Assembly: GCA_015680685.1 (NCBI GenBank)
Contig: MNCI01002033.1
Span: forward strand, 201,443 to 265,442
From: Gnetum montanum
Taxonomy: Eukaryota; Streptophyta; Gnetopsida; Gnetales; Gnetaceae
Reading direction: 5' to 3'
Length of the DNA stretch: 64,000 nt
Position numbers and translations under genes: made by a program. How positions within the stretch are numbered: the first letter of the stretch is position 1; every line of letters starts with the position of its first letter. The notes under the pieces are model-generated. The model did not search any database, was not told the DNA's origin, and saw nothing but the letters and a program-made list of their open reading frames with translations. Positions 19,826 to 32,844 of this stretch are shown here, piece after piece.

Positions 19826-22800
19826 ATGGCCACCAACAACATCCTCTTAATATTGTCTCTCAACGGACCATACAGAGATGTAGAAAGAGCGATCCACCCA
19901 GAATCTTTGGATCTAAATCCATCCACCTATACTGATTTGATAGCCTTCACTCAAGAAACATCAGACTGGCCTAAAAACGTAGCTAAAACTCTAGATCTAG
20001 AAGCTAACAATGTCACTAAAGATCCTTTGGTTGAAATCCCCATCACCATAGTCAATGACGAAGCTAGAACCTTGAAATTAGGTGCCTTACTAGATCCACA
20101 ACTTGTAGGTGACATCACTCTTGTTTTAAAAGACAACATAAAAACGTTCGCATGGTCATATACAAACATGCCAGGACTAGACCCTCAAATCATCCAACAT
20201 AACATTATTCTTGATGAAAATATTAAACCAGTAAAACAAAAAGCAAAAAAGGTTAGACCCGAAGTGGCATTAGCAGTCCCCGCTGAGATCACAAAGCTCT
20301 ATCAAGCTTGTTTCATCTGAGTCGTCAACTATTCTGATTGGGTATCAAACATTGTTGTAGTCCCCAAGAAAAATAGTAGTATACGCATATGCATTGACTT
20401 CCATGACCTCAACATAGCCACTATAAAAGATGACTTTCCTCTACCCAACATTGATCAACTTATTGACACGACAATTGGACATGCCCTGTTATCCTTCATG
20501 GATGGATTTTTGGGCTACAATCAAATAAGAATTAATCTAGAGCATCAACTTAGGATAACTTTTATGACACCTTGGGGGATATTTTGTTATACGATGATGC
20601 CATTTGGCCTTAAGAATGCAGGTGCTACATATCAGCGAGCGATGACATACATATTTAGTGACTACATGTTCAATTTGCTCAATGATTATGTTGATGATAT
20701 AGCGGTCAAATCTAAAACAACTGAACAACATGTAAAAGATCTAGACTTAGTGCTTAAACGTTGTCTCAAATATGACCTTAGGCTCAACCCAAAAAAGTGT
20801 GTCTTTGGTGTTAAAACAGAAAAAATGCTTGGTTTCCTATTTTTCGAAACAGGGATACAGGTAGACCCTGATAAGGTTAAAGCGATAACCAATATGCAAC
20901 CACCAAGAAACCTTACCGAACTACATGGCCTCCAAGGTAGGCTACAATTCATTAGACACTTTATCAAAAGGCTAAAGGATAAGTTGAGTCCCATGCAACA
21001 TCTATTATGAAAGAATGTACATTTCCAATGGACTCAACAATGCCAAGAAGCGTTTGAGAACATAAAACAAGAGTTGGCCCATCTACCAACTATTTATCCT
21101 CCACAAAGTGACAAACCTTTCTACATCTATCTTGCAACTTCTAGTTCTTCCATCGCATCCATGCTTTGTCAAAAACATAAAGATGGGGCCAAGATCCCTA
21201 TATATTATCTAAGCCATGCTTTAATAGCCTATGAACAACGATACAACGATGTAGAAAGAGCATGCCTCGCCCTTGTCTTCTCTTTGAAGAAATGGAGGCA
21301 TTATCTCTTCCGTAATCAAGTTTACATCATTTGCAAGGATAATGTTCTTCGTGCCATCACTAATAACATCTATGAGTCAAGTAGGTTAGCTAGGTGGAAA
21401 GCGATGATTGCAGAGTTTGATTTACACTATGTCACTCAATCTGCCACTAAAGGTCAAGCAATATTAAGCAACGATAGACCCCAAATTCCCAAATGAAAAT
21501 ATTAATAGTATAGACACCATACCTAATGATTATGAGGAAATCCTCTACTTTGATGGAGCCTCAACCTCTCAAGGAGGAAGTGCCGCAGCTATTTTAACAT
21601 ATCCCTCTGGAGAAATCCAACCTTATGCCTACCGCTTAAACTTTCCTTGCACCAATAATGTAGCAGAATACGAAGGTCTTCTTAGAGGACTTCAAGTAGC
21701 GTTAACTTCGGGAATCTCACGCCTTGTAGTTCGAGGTGATTCGCAACTAGTTATTAATCAAGTCACTAAAGTCTACACATGCAAAGCCCTCCATTTGCAA
21801 CCGTATCGTGATTTAACTAAACATCTAGTGAGGCAACTAGTAAAAGTGGATATAGAACATGTCCCTAGAAGCAAAAATACTGTCGTTGATGCACTTGCCA
21901 CAGTAGCCTTAAACATGACACCTAAAATGTTTCATGCATTGCCTAGTTCTATAACCAGTTGTGCTGAACCTATAATTAACACTCTAAATGAAGTACCTAT
22001 AGCATCTGTTAGTACAACACATGCAATAGAATGGCATGATGACGTAAAAGAGTACCTTCTAAAAGGCAAACCTCCACAACACTTGACAAATGCTCAAAAG
22101 GACGTCGTACGAAAACGTTCTTGCCAATACACATTAATAGGTGACACCTTGTGTCATAAATCATATGAAGGTATTCTGCTAATATGCGTTAGTAGCATTG
22201 ATGGTCAAATGATTGTAGAACAAATCCACGAAGGACTTTCTGGAGGGCACATAGCACCTAAAGCAATGGCAACGAAGATTAGATGTTTAGGCTATTACTG
22301 GCCACATATGGAATATGATTGCATCTCCAAGGTTAGAACATGTGACATCTGCCAAAAGCATGGTAATTTGATACATGTGCCACCTAAGGAACTGCATACC
22401 ACACAAATCACATGGCCATTCCAAAAATGGGGTTTAGACTTAATTGGACCAATAACACTGTCATCCTCAACAGGCCATAGCTTCATTATCACTACAACCG
22501 AATATTTCACAAAGTGGGTGGAAGCTATTCTTCTTAGGAAGACCACGTCAAAACACGTTTGCACCTTTATAATGGAAAATATTGTAACTCGTTCTGGTAT
22601 TCCAATGACCATCATTACCAACAATGGGCCACAATTCAATAGTGTAGATACCAAAATCTTTTGTGAAAGTCTAGGCATTAAACATGTGTTTTCATCACCT
22701 TACTACCCACAGAGCAATGGTCAAGCAGAGGCTACAAACAAAACTATCATAGTGCTCAAAAAGATGCAAAATTAGAGCAAGAAACAATGGTATGAACAAT

Positions 22801-23267
22801 TAGTTTATGCATTGTGCGCTTATAGAATGACACATCGAACATCCACAGGTAAAACTCCATATAGTCTTGTATACGGATCTAAAGTGGTTTTACTTTTAGA
22901 ATTGCAAATTCCCTCATTGCAGATAACTCTCTCTGGTCTTCTCAATGAAAGCCAAAACAATGAATTGTGCATTATTGACCTTGACTCGGTAGAGGAGGAA
23001 CATGTATGAACTCTTGATCAAATTGAATGGTACCAAAAATAGTAGAGACAAAGGCACAAGCACGATATCCACAAACACCCAATCAAAGAAGGAGATCTAG
23101 TCCTTAAGGCTGCTTGAGAACATCCAAATAAATTCTCAGCCAATTGGGAAGGGTCTTATTTAGTCATCAAGGCATACAAAAATGGAGCATTTAAACTTAC
23201 TGACATGAACGGAAATGAGTTCACCAATCCTACAAACCATTTGTACTTGAAAAGGTACTATGTCTGA
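19826..23267 (+). pseudogene. pol of element B: RT, RNase H, second RNase H, integrase
   Basis: The frame starts at ATG 19826 and stays open apart from TGA stops (20318, 21008) until about 21490, where a frameshift precedes the second RNase H. RT keeps YVDD (20687-20698). The first RNase H (about 21100-21450) has YIYLATSS where a catalytic Asp would be expected, typical of the inactive first RNase H in Tat elements. The second RNase H keeps YFDGAST, AEYE, GDSQL and VDAL. The integrase has its zinc finger, GLDLIGP and SNGQAEA, but the second catalytic Asp is Asn (22620-22622, TNNG), a G-to-A change. A TAG follows KKMQN at 22773. The C-terminus ends at 23267 with an NWEGSY block. The copy is dead but better preserved than A. 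Confidence 0.88.
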
Positions 23268-23287
23268 CAAACTTGAGGCACGTCATA

Positions 23288-23577
23288 GTCCTGGATCATG
23301 ACTTAAAACTGATACCACAAAATAGTCCTGGATCATGACTTAAAACTAATACCACAGAATAGTCCTGGATCATGACTTAAAACTGATACCACAGAATAGT
23401 CCTGGCATCATGACTTAAAACTGATACCACAGAGTAGTCCTAGCATCATGACTTAAAACTGATACCATAGAATAGTCCTGGATCATGACTAAAAACTGAT
23501 ACCACAGAGTAGTCCTGGCATCATGACTTAAAACTGATACCATAGAATAGTCCTGGATCATGACTAAAAACTAATAG
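23288..23577 (+). repeat. 37-38-bp tandem array after pol, element B
   Basis: Nearly eight units of GTCCTGGATCATGACTTAAA then ACTGATACCACAGAATA. It is equivalent to the array at 10002-10335, but homogenised to mainly one variant. It stops abruptly at the junction with the family-2 LTR fragment at 23578, so the rest of B, including its 3' LTR, is missing. Confidence 0.9.
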
Positions 23578-23866
23578 ATGTTGGTGTTAGGACTAGTTAG
23601 AACCTAACTAATTAGTTAAATTAAATTAGTTACTTGATTATTTCATTTCTTCCTTTTAACATAAGGACATAAACATAAAAATCATATACCTCAAGTTTAC
23701 TTAACCATACAATCGTGCCATATGAGTAAGATTGGGAAAACAATCATCGTCTAAACCATCCTTATTCTATGAAGGTGCATAAGCACTTAGTCCTTGGAGT
23801 TCAACCAGATCGTGTGTAATGCTTGTATTCATATGATTGAGTGTAGGGATACCTCGCTGCTCATCA
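23578..23866 (+). mobile_element. 5'-truncated 5' LTR of element C (family 2)
   Basis: This is only the last ~290 bp of an LTR that is about 816 bp at 32029-32844. It begins inside GTTAGGACTAGTTAGAACCT and ends GCTCATCA. The missing front and B's missing 3' end suggest one deletion across the B/C boundary. Confidence 0.85.
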
Positions 23867-23886
23867 TTGACGCTATTGTCGGGGAC
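23867..23886 (+). promoter_or_regulatory. Primer binding site of element C
   Basis: TTGACGCTATTGTCGGGGAC directly follows the LTR end. It is a slightly mutated Athila-type site. Confidence 0.8.
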
Positions 23887-24000
23887 TTTGTTGTTTGTGC
23901 ACTAATTAGAACTTAGGAATCTTCCGATCATTGGAACAAACCCTTGGGGTTAGTTACAAAAAAATAATATAATAATACATTACACATTGAATAATTAATC

Positions 24001-27000
24001 ATGTCTCCTTCCTATGAAAGTGCTTCACCACCTAGGTCTGATACAATGAATAGTTGGAGGCGTAGTACACATGATGATGATCCGCCAGTGCCCCAATAGT
24101 TTTGCTTAGTATACACTCATGCCAATCAGTATGTACCAGACTTTACCTTTATTCTCCACCAGGATAAACATTTGCAATGGCGTGATTTAAAGGGTAACAT
24201 AGTGTTACCACCCAATCGCTCAATCCTAAGCATGCTTCTTCGTGCTCTCACACTTATATAGTCAAAGCACATTGTGCATGAATAAGATTTGAGAGATTAT
24301 CGACCCATGGAGGCACAACATTAAAGGGACCCACAACAGGAGAGACATTACAAATCTATGAAGGGAAAGTGGTCTCAAGATGTCCCGTATGTCATAAGTA
24401 GAAAGGAGGATGGTGAACCTACCTCGGGAGGTTTTCCACATAATGATGTTCCTCTCATTGACATTGGTCAAGGAGTTGTGTATCAAAATCTTCACTCAAC
24501 CATTCATAACCTAGGTTCTGATACCAATGGATACAAAGGATCTAAAAAAGGAACACAACACATGATGATGATGGAAATTCTGATTGTACCTGCTGCCAAG
24601 GCCATGACCACCAAAGATAAAGTGATAGGCACTGTCCTGGCTTTAGTCCTCCTACCTCTTCACTTTCATCATCTCCTTCCCCCTCTCCTTCGAGACCTAG
24701 ACGTAGTCGCAAAGAGAAAGATCATGAGGAAAATGGTAAGAAAAATAGAGTTCATAGACAAAATAGTCAAGAAAGGGGATGAGGGCATTCTAGAGAAATG
24801 CATCATGAAAGAAGGGAGAGTAGGGAACATCATAGGCATCATAGATGCCATAGAGAATATGATCACCATGAACCACTACTCACTACCCGAAGTATGCTAG
24901 ATATAACCAAGGCCGTTAGGATCCCAACAAGGCACCAAAAGGACAATAGGATCAAAAGATTAGACATGAAAAATATCCCACAATTTGAAGGCGTATACAA
25001 CGCTGATCCTCAAAATCATCTACAAGCGTTCTATGATGCTTGCCAAATATAAAAAATAGGTGACAAAAACTAAAGCTGTTTCCATAGACATTGATTAAAG
25101 AAGCAGAAATCTAGTACTAATCCTTAGAATTGGAATCCATTTGTCGATGAAGTATCATGTTAGAGTTATTCAACGATAAGTATTAAATGTACTCCCGAGT
25201 GTTCAACCTGTGAAAGCAAATCCAAGGATGGAAACAAGAACGACACAAACCCTTGGATGTTATCATGGGTTGATATTATACATTATTACATCATTGCCCT
25301 AGCCATGGTTACAACGATGCCATCTCGTAGATGGGCTTAGGTACGAAATGCAAAGAACCCTTAGGACTTATGCCCAAGGAAGGCTATCTAAGCTCAGAGC
25401 CCATCAAATACAAAGATTTTTGGAGCAAGTTACCATGGAGGAAGGTGAGTTAAGAAAAGAGAAAGTATAGAGGAATACAACAAAGATCCTTTCCTCCAAA
25501 AGAAGGAATTTAGATTTTGTGAGGAGGAAGAAGATTCATCACTTGAAGAGATGGTGAATAGGAAGACTTTGCCCATTTAAAAGTTCATATCAAATATATT
25601 GACAAAGGTAGATCAAATATGGAACTCCCTAGATAATAAATTTCAAATCATTCTCAAAATAGTATAGGAGTCTAGAGAGCAAGGTAGTGATCGAGAAAGG
25701 AGAAAAAAAAGAGAAGCTGAATATGCACGTAACAAGGGTAAGGGCAAGGTTTCCATCATTGAAGAGGTTGTGGATTCAGGCATAGACAATGATAGCAGAT
25801 GTGAGATATGCCAATATGACCATCCTAAGGGATGTTTCCTTGTAGTGTCACATTTGCAAGAGTCTGGGGTGTATGCACTAAACCCATGATTAAATAGACA
25901 ACAAACACCTTGTAGGTTACCTTATCCTCAAGGTAACCCAAGGCAGTTCCACCAACCCTTAATGTATTATCTAAGTAGAGCTCCACCATAACCAAATGAA
26001 TAGTATCAACAATGGAAACATCCATAATCATGGGGAATGCCACCACCACATCAACAGTACCCTTACTGTCAACCTAACCTATATGGATACTATATGCAAT
26101 AACCAATCTCTCCACGTGACGCTACTAGTCACGTCACTTGTCAACCTCACTACCAAGTCCATGAGTACTATAGAACTCCTTCTCATAGGAGAGATGTTCC
26201 ATAAACATACTATCCTTATCATTTGATCAAACTTCTTCCACCCTTAGCTCCATTATGAATTGCTCTAGCTATGCAGGGTGAGCTCCCTACCCAGCCTCAA
26301 CAATACAATGCTACAAGGGTTGTCAACCCTCAACCTACTGTTGGTTTAGACAACCACATAGAGAAGAGACCTTTCTTTAGTGCCAACAGTCCAACTAAGT
26401 CCTTACAACCATAAGTGGCTAATCCTCCAAATGCCTCTCCATCATTTGAATCTTCAGAGCTCCCTTTAAACCAAAGACCACATTTAACACACATGTTCAT
26501 GTTGACTCATGCCATTACTGACTGGATCAAAGCTAGCCATCTTCCTAGGAAATTCTTTGATCCTAGGAGTCCTCTTATATATTTACAAATCATTTGGAAT
26601 GAGCCATGAAAAGCTCTTTTAGATTTAGGTTCTAGTATCAACTTAATCTCTCAAGAAATGTACAAAGCCTAGAACTTGCCTCCACTAAAAAGGAGTAACA
26701 TTCATTTAGAGCTGGCTGACTAGTCCATCACTATCCGATTAGGACTAGTTGAGGACATTATCACCATTATTTCTGGATGGTTGTATCCAGCTGATTTCCT
26801 AGTGATTCAAGTCAACAATTGCAAAGGGGACTTCCCAATCATTATGGAAAGATCATGGCTAAGCACAATTGATGCATGCCTAGGAATATGTGATCTTTCC
26901 CTAGAAATATCAAAGGAAAATATGTTTGGAAAGATCGAGAAGAAGAAAGTTCCATGCATCGCATATAGTGACATAGGGTGCAACTACGTGCAAAAGGCCT

Positions 27001-27092
27001 GGTTTGTACAACGTTTAATATTGCCTACAGGAAATCAATGTGCACAAATAACTAACATACAAAGATGCATGTATGCAATAGCTAGAAGATAG
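24001..27092 (+). pseudogene. gag-protease of element C (family 2)
   Basis: It starts at ATG 24001 (MSPSYESASPPRSD) and is cut by many stops and frameshifts. A conserved YTHANQYVPDFTF ... DLKGNIVLPP block is followed by an Arg/His-rich region and a gag domain near 24960-25460. A compact zinc-knuckle-like CEICQYDHPKGC lies near 25800, followed by a Pro/Gln-rich stretch. The protease region is near 26500-26980 (LTHAITDW ... PLIYLQI, then ALLDLGSSINLIS). The catalytic D-S-G reads D-L-G. Copies D, E and F carry the same order. The protein has no close match to family 1. Confidence 0.82.
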
Positions 27093-27143
27093 GAAGACAC
27101 CCAGTGGCTGATAGCTAACCAAGAGAGAAACTCAACTATATGC

Positions 27144-30100
27144 ATGGAACCAATTGAGAGCTTGACTTACACCTACATCGATAGCATAAACACATTAGAG
27201 CAAGTCCATCACCAACTTCCCATTCCTGACATCGAAAATATCAACTGGGGGAAGTTGGAAATACTTGATGAGTTCAAGCAAGAGCCTCTTAAGTTAAAAT
27301 TGTTGCCCATCAGTATGGAGTATACATTTCTCAAGAATGGGAAACCAGTAATCATTAATGCTAAGCTTGCTCCTCAATAAAAATAAAGACTATGGAAAAT
27401 GGTAAACAAATGGTTGAAAGCCTTTGCTTGATCATATCTCGAATTAACCATAATAGATACTAGGATATGCTAACATAGAATTTACACTAACCCCTCCATG
27501 AAGCCTTGACAACAACCAGAGAGGCAACTGAACCCAAAACTTAAGTGGTTAAAAAAGAAATTTAATAGCTTCTAAAAGTTGGGTTCATCTACCCCATTGC
27601 TAACAGTGAATGGGTTAGTCCCTTAGTCATTGTGCCTAAAAAGGGAGGTGAATGCAGGGTATGTATAGACTTTAGGCTACTGAACATGGCAACATTTAAA
27701 GACCACTTCCCATTGTCATTCATCGACCAAGTCTTAGACACCATTGCAAGGCATTGCTACTATAGTTTTCTAGATGGTTACAGTGGATACAATCAAATTC
27801 AAATAGCACTAGAAGACCAAGCCAAGGCCACATTTACAAGTCCTTAGGGAACATTTGCATATAGGCATATGTTGTTTTGATTATGCAATTCCGCAGAAAC
27901 ATTTCAACATTTGGTTTTAAGCATATTTCAAAAGAAAATAGGAAATGATGTGGAGGTTTTCATGGATGATTTTTCCACCTATGGAGTGGACTTTGAGCAA
28001 GCATTGGACTAATTAGAGCAAGTACTGAAACAATGTGTAGAAACCAACTTAAGCCTCAATTAGCAAAAAAGCCATTTAATGGTCCAAGAAGGCATTGTGT
28101 TAGGGCATAATATTTCACAAACAAGGGTAGGGGTAATCCTGAAAAGATTAAGGTTATCCAAGAAATCACTCATCAACCTAAAATTGTAAAAGATATCCAA
28201 TCATTCCTTGGACATATTGTCTATTATAGATGCTTCATTGAGAACTTTTTGAAGGTTGCAAAACCTTTGGTTGAATTAATGAAAAAGGACATGCCTTTTG
28301 AATGGACCAGGGAATGTGAGCTAGATTTCCAAACCTTAAAATAGAAGCTCATAGAAACACCCATTCTACAAGCTCTTGATTGGTTTAGACCATTCCACAT
28401 AATGATTGATGCATCCAACTTTGCTTTTACTTACACAGTTAGATGATTAGAAATGACCCTATTACATTCACTGCATAAGTCAAAGTATTTCTAGTGCACA
28501 ACTAAATTACACCACAACAGAAAAAGAATTAATGGTTGTGGTGTTTACACTAGAAAAATTTAGGCACTATGTATTGGGCTATAAAATATTCTTACATACA
28601 GATCATAGTGCAATATCGTTCCTAATAAATAAACCAACAGTGAGCCCTCTCATCATATGGTGGCCCGTGATCTTATAAGAGTTCAACCTTAGAATGATCG
28701 ATTGTAAAGGCACCAAGAATGTTGTTGTTGATCATTTATCTCAGTTACAATGGGACAACAAAGAGGACGAATATCCAATTTTGAACCATTTCCCCGATGA
28801 ACTCCTCTTTGCAGTTGTAATAAACAATCAATTAACCACATAGACAAATTGGTATAGTAGCATTCTTACCTATCTCCTCACACAAGAAACACCACAATGG
28901 TTAGATGTTAAAAAGAAACAATAGTTGCTTCATCGAGCCAAATATTTCATGAAAATTAATGGACAACTTTATAAAGTATGTTCCAATGGCTTGGTTCAAT
29001 GGTATGTTCTTGATGTAGATTAATTGTAAGTTCCCCAAGATTCTCATGAGGGCCCTTGTGGGGGTCATTATGTTGAGAGATGAACAACCATTAAAATCTT
29101 ACTTATAGGATATTATTGTCCTACATTGTTCTGGGATGCTCATCACTTCATCCAATCTTATGAGTGCTACCAACATGATGAGGGAATTAATTCTACAATG
29201 GAGGGTTCACAACAATGGATTCAACACTTAGAGCCCTTTGACATATGGGGAATTGATTTTATAGGGCCTATTACACCAATGTCCAATGGAAAAGCCTACA
29301 TTTTCATTGTTGTTGACTATTTTACAAAGTGGGAAAAAGCAGTCACTGTTACGGATTGTACATCATCTATCGTTGCATGATTTGTTTAACAACAAATTGT
29401 AAATAGGTTTGGCATGCCTCATGCACTTATTTCTGACAATGGTACACATTTTATAGGTGCGACTTTTCAAAATTTGATGCAACACTTAGGAGTTGAGCAC
29501 AAACTGACTACACCATATCATTCTCAAGAAAATGGTCAAGCTGAAGTCACCAATAGGGAGATCACAAAAATATTAACATGAACCATTAGCAAATATAAGC
29601 GAGATTGGAGCACCAAGCTGAACGATACTCTTTAGGCATACTTCTCAATGTGGAAACTCCCTATAGGCTACTCTCCCTATGAGTTAGTGTACGGTAAACT
29701 TCCAATGCTTCCTATTCAAGCTGAGCTTCGTACCCTATCCATAGCATGTGACCTTAATCTTGACCTTAATCTAGCATAAAAAGAACGATTAATGAACCTT
29801 AACTTGCTAGATGAGAGCTGATTAGCCACCATGTCATCTAATGAATTGTACAAGGCCTTTAATAAACAACATCATGACCTAAGGATTAGGAAACTCAAAT
29901 ACAAACTAAATTTCCAACGCTGTGAGAGGGACCTTATATCATTCATGAAACTTTTCCTTTAGGGGCCATGATGATTTATAAACCTGAAAGCCCAAATAAG
30001 AAATTACTAGTCAACATCTAGCAGACCAAACCATTCCATGAGTCTAAAATAGCCAATACTAATACTACCTCTATTGGTGGACAACCCTGCTCCTTATTTC

Positions 30101-30150
30101 GGATCACCTCCTTCCAACTTAGTCATGGGGGAGATGGCCACCAATGCTAA
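27144..30150 (+). pseudogene. RT, RNase H and integrase of element C
   Basis: This follows the protease after a short spacer frame (SLTYTYIDSINTLEQ). RT: PKKGGECRVCIDFRLLN, YSFLDGYSGYNQI, then FMDDFSTY near 27960 (the YxDD motif as FMDD, intact). RNase H: MIDASN near 28405 keeps its Asp, and the TTEKELMVVVF block follows. Integrase: HEGPCGGH near 29045; the second half of the zinc finger is damaged (SYECY where E has SCERC). Catalytic positions GIDFIGP, SDNGTH and NGQAEVTN are kept. The frame ends near 30150 in HGGDGHQC. There is only one RNase H and no chromodomain. With the PBS this points to an Athila-like, non-chromovirus clade. Confidence 0.84.
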
Positions 30151-32014
30151 CCATTCTAAGCCCTCAATTCCTTTTGTATTTTTTTTTTACACATTTTTCA
30201 TCTTTACCTATTTTTATTTTACACCATCGTTAACATTTTTACTATTCCTTTATTTGATTTATTCTTACTCGTCACATAATAAGTATTCATGATGGTGGAT
30301 TGTACTATAATAGTGTTGATTGCTAATGTTTGGTTTTTAGCTTTGAATTTTAATGTTAATACTAAGATATGGTTTCTTTTGATAAAATAGGCAATGAGTC
30401 CACATCATCCATTCATCTATTCAGCTCTATGGTCTTCCTTGATCTTGGAATTGTACTGTCCCTTTTTCTAAGTAAACTTATTAATGAATTGGTGGCTTGG
30501 TATTCTTCAACCCAAGGAAAGATTCAAATGGATTGAAAAGGGTGTGACCTCAAGGGGATTCGATACATTTGTGCTAGCTATTCTCTTAAGTTCTTGGATG
30601 TTTTTCATAAATTTTTCACCATTCTGCTCTTGACCAAATATCAGGAAGTTGACTAAATCAAATATGTCTTTACATGGTGTAGTTCTCATGCAAAAAAAAA
30701 AACAACAACAACAACTAGTGGGAATTCAAAGCACACCCCTTAGACATAATAAGAAACATAGGCTACAAGCACTGGTTATGGCACTAGAAAGACATGTTAC
30801 CCATGTCTGAAGGTTCCCTCTAACTAAGGCCCTTTTTCACTTCATCCTCTTCTATCTTTCTCTTGTTGGAATGGGGGTGGCTCTGTGGACACATTTTTGT
30901 TACCTTATGAGGATGGATTGATCAAGTGCATTGATGTGAGGTCACTGGATGTGGTTAGTTTTGATTTGGATTTGGAATGAATTCTATTAAGTCACCTTAA
31001 CCACATAATACACAAGGGACTTTACACAACCTTGACCTCGAGATTTTATTCCATTCTCTCTTCTCTTCTAAATTTCTTTTCATATTCCACCTTAGTGTTA
31101 GTTTTATGATTTGTCTATATCTTGGTTCCTACATTATTATTCTTTGGTAAACTCTTGTGGGTAAGTCCTTAACCATTGTTTCCATATGTCATTCCTAGAG
31201 CCTATAAACTCTTTGGTTTGTGGGTATGTTAGGGCATAAAGGGCATTAGCCTACTTTGGGGAGGATCCACTGGCATTCCTTTTTGGTACAATTGTTAAGC
31301 CCTTTCCTTTAAATATTTCTACAATCAAATATTTCTCATTATATCCTATCCATGACATCCAATTTTGTTTTATTGCCTTCACCGTTCTTCTTCCTCTAAT
31401 CTTCCTTTTTCTTTCATTTTCCATCTTATCGCTTCCGCAGGTTCGCTATTAGTCGTGGGAGCCCTGTCACAAAATTTTCCATTTCATTACTTATCTCACC
31501 CCTACACCTTGGGTAGTCACCAGTGATAAGCCTCTAATCTAGTATCTGCCATACCCATAACCTAGCCAATGTGCTTCATAGTGAGGCAAGGTATCAATCA
31601 CATTATATCTTATCTATCCTTGCTAATTCTTGACTATGTTGTGTCCGCAAATGGTGATCACATGAACAATGGGCTGGGATAGGAGGGAGCACTTAAGATG
31701 GAATGGAGCTAAAGCAGTTATGCATGGAACACACATCATATGGTCATGGATGAACAATGGTGTGCACATCAGCAGCAACGCATCTCATTTTCTTTTGTTT
31801 CTCTCTCTCTCCAAGCTGTCAAATGAGGGTTTGGATGTCATCTATGTACGATGTTCACCACAATGGGTATGAACACGAATGTTGTATTATGTTTGTCGAT
31901 TCGTTCACTGAGCATTTTGAGTCTATCATTCCATGTCACTGTTAGATTTTTGTACGGTCAATAATCCCATACCTTCCCAATATTTTGTAACGACCTCGAG
32001 GATGAGTTTTCATT
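30151..32014 (+). other. Long 3' untranslated region of element C
   Basis: About 1.9 kb without a convincing frame and with no envelope-like protein visible. It contains a hairpin/A-run near 30670-30710, the conserved 24-nt block at 30723-30746 and a CCCTCTAACTAAGGCCC block near 30820. Equivalent regions exist in D (38571-39890), E (49356-50242 plus 57259-58250) and F. Confidence 0.7.
30723..30746 (+). promoter_or_regulatory. Invariant 24-nt block in the family-2 3' UTR (copy C)
   Basis: AATTCAAAGCACAC...TTAGACA is identical in copies C, D (39284-39307), E (49941-49964) and F (minus strand, 52319-52342), while the surrounding DNA differs. Function unknown; a cis-acting RNA signal is possible. 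Confidence 0.6.
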
Positions 32015-32028
32015 CAGTCATGGGGGTA
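32015..32028 (+). promoter_or_regulatory. Polypurine tract of element C
   Basis: CAGTCATGGGGGTA directly precedes the LTR start TGATGA. The same GGGGG(T)A tract precedes the LTRs at 58263 and 60610 and, on the minus strand, 51074. Confidence 0.75.
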
Positions 32029-32844
32029 TGATGAATCACAATATTGGGACTACGATATCAAAGCTTGCCAAGAGATATTGGACATTCGATATTGGAACCT
32101 GTCTCATTGCCTATAAATAAGAGGCACGCACACTTGGTTTTGGCATTAGTTTTCTTAGTTCCTTACACTAACTCTTGCAGTTTTTCCTTTCCAAAGTTAG
32201 AATTATTTTTGAGTGCGCACAATAGGAGTCATAAAGTGAATGGATCTTTATTTGAGCATTGTGTACTTGAGCACATCTTATGTCTAAAAATAAAGATGAA
32301 CTTTGTGATAAACCTTGCAACATTCAGAATAGCTTATTTATTACATTTAATGGTATTTATAATTATTTAATGCTTTTGTTAGTTAATTGATGTTGCTTTT
32401 ATTGATTCATTAATTTTTACAAGTAAGCACACTGAGTACAACCACTTCAAGCATACATGGAACACTTGGTAACCTAGTAACGACTAGCATTTGGTAATCC
32501 CATTAGTGTTACACTAGTTCAGGATGTGTATGGAGAGTGAAAATGGATGCTAGTGTTAGGACTAATTAGAACCTAGCTAATTAGTTAAATTAAATTAGTT
32601 ACTTAATTATTTCATTTTTCCCTTTTAGCACCAAGACGTAAACATAAAAAGCATAAAAATCATATACCTCAAGTTTACTTAACCATACAATCGTGCCATA
32701 CGAGTAAGCTTGGGAAGATAATGAGCACCTAACCCATCCTTGTCTTGTGAAGAGGCATAAGCACTTAGTCCTTGGAGTTCGACTGGATCATGTGTAATGC
32801 TCGTATTTGTATGATTGAGTGTAGGGGTACCTCGTTGCTCATCA
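32029..32844 (+). mobile_element. LTR shared by elements C (3' LTR) and D (left side)
   Basis: It is 816 bp, TGATGAATC...GCTCATCA. U3 has decayed GATATC-type palindromes (32050-32095), the TATA box is TATAAATA at 32112-32119, and a polyadenylation-type AATAAAGATGAAC-like stretch lies near 32290. It is preceded by a polypurine tract, so it is C's 3' LTR. It is followed without a PBS by D's gag, already about 640 bp into the internal region. Confidence 0.88.

Noticed and set aside
30151-32014. Envelope-like gene after integrase, as in some Athila elements
   Set aside because: No long frame, signal peptide or membrane protein pattern is conserved among the 3' UTRs of C, D, E and F.
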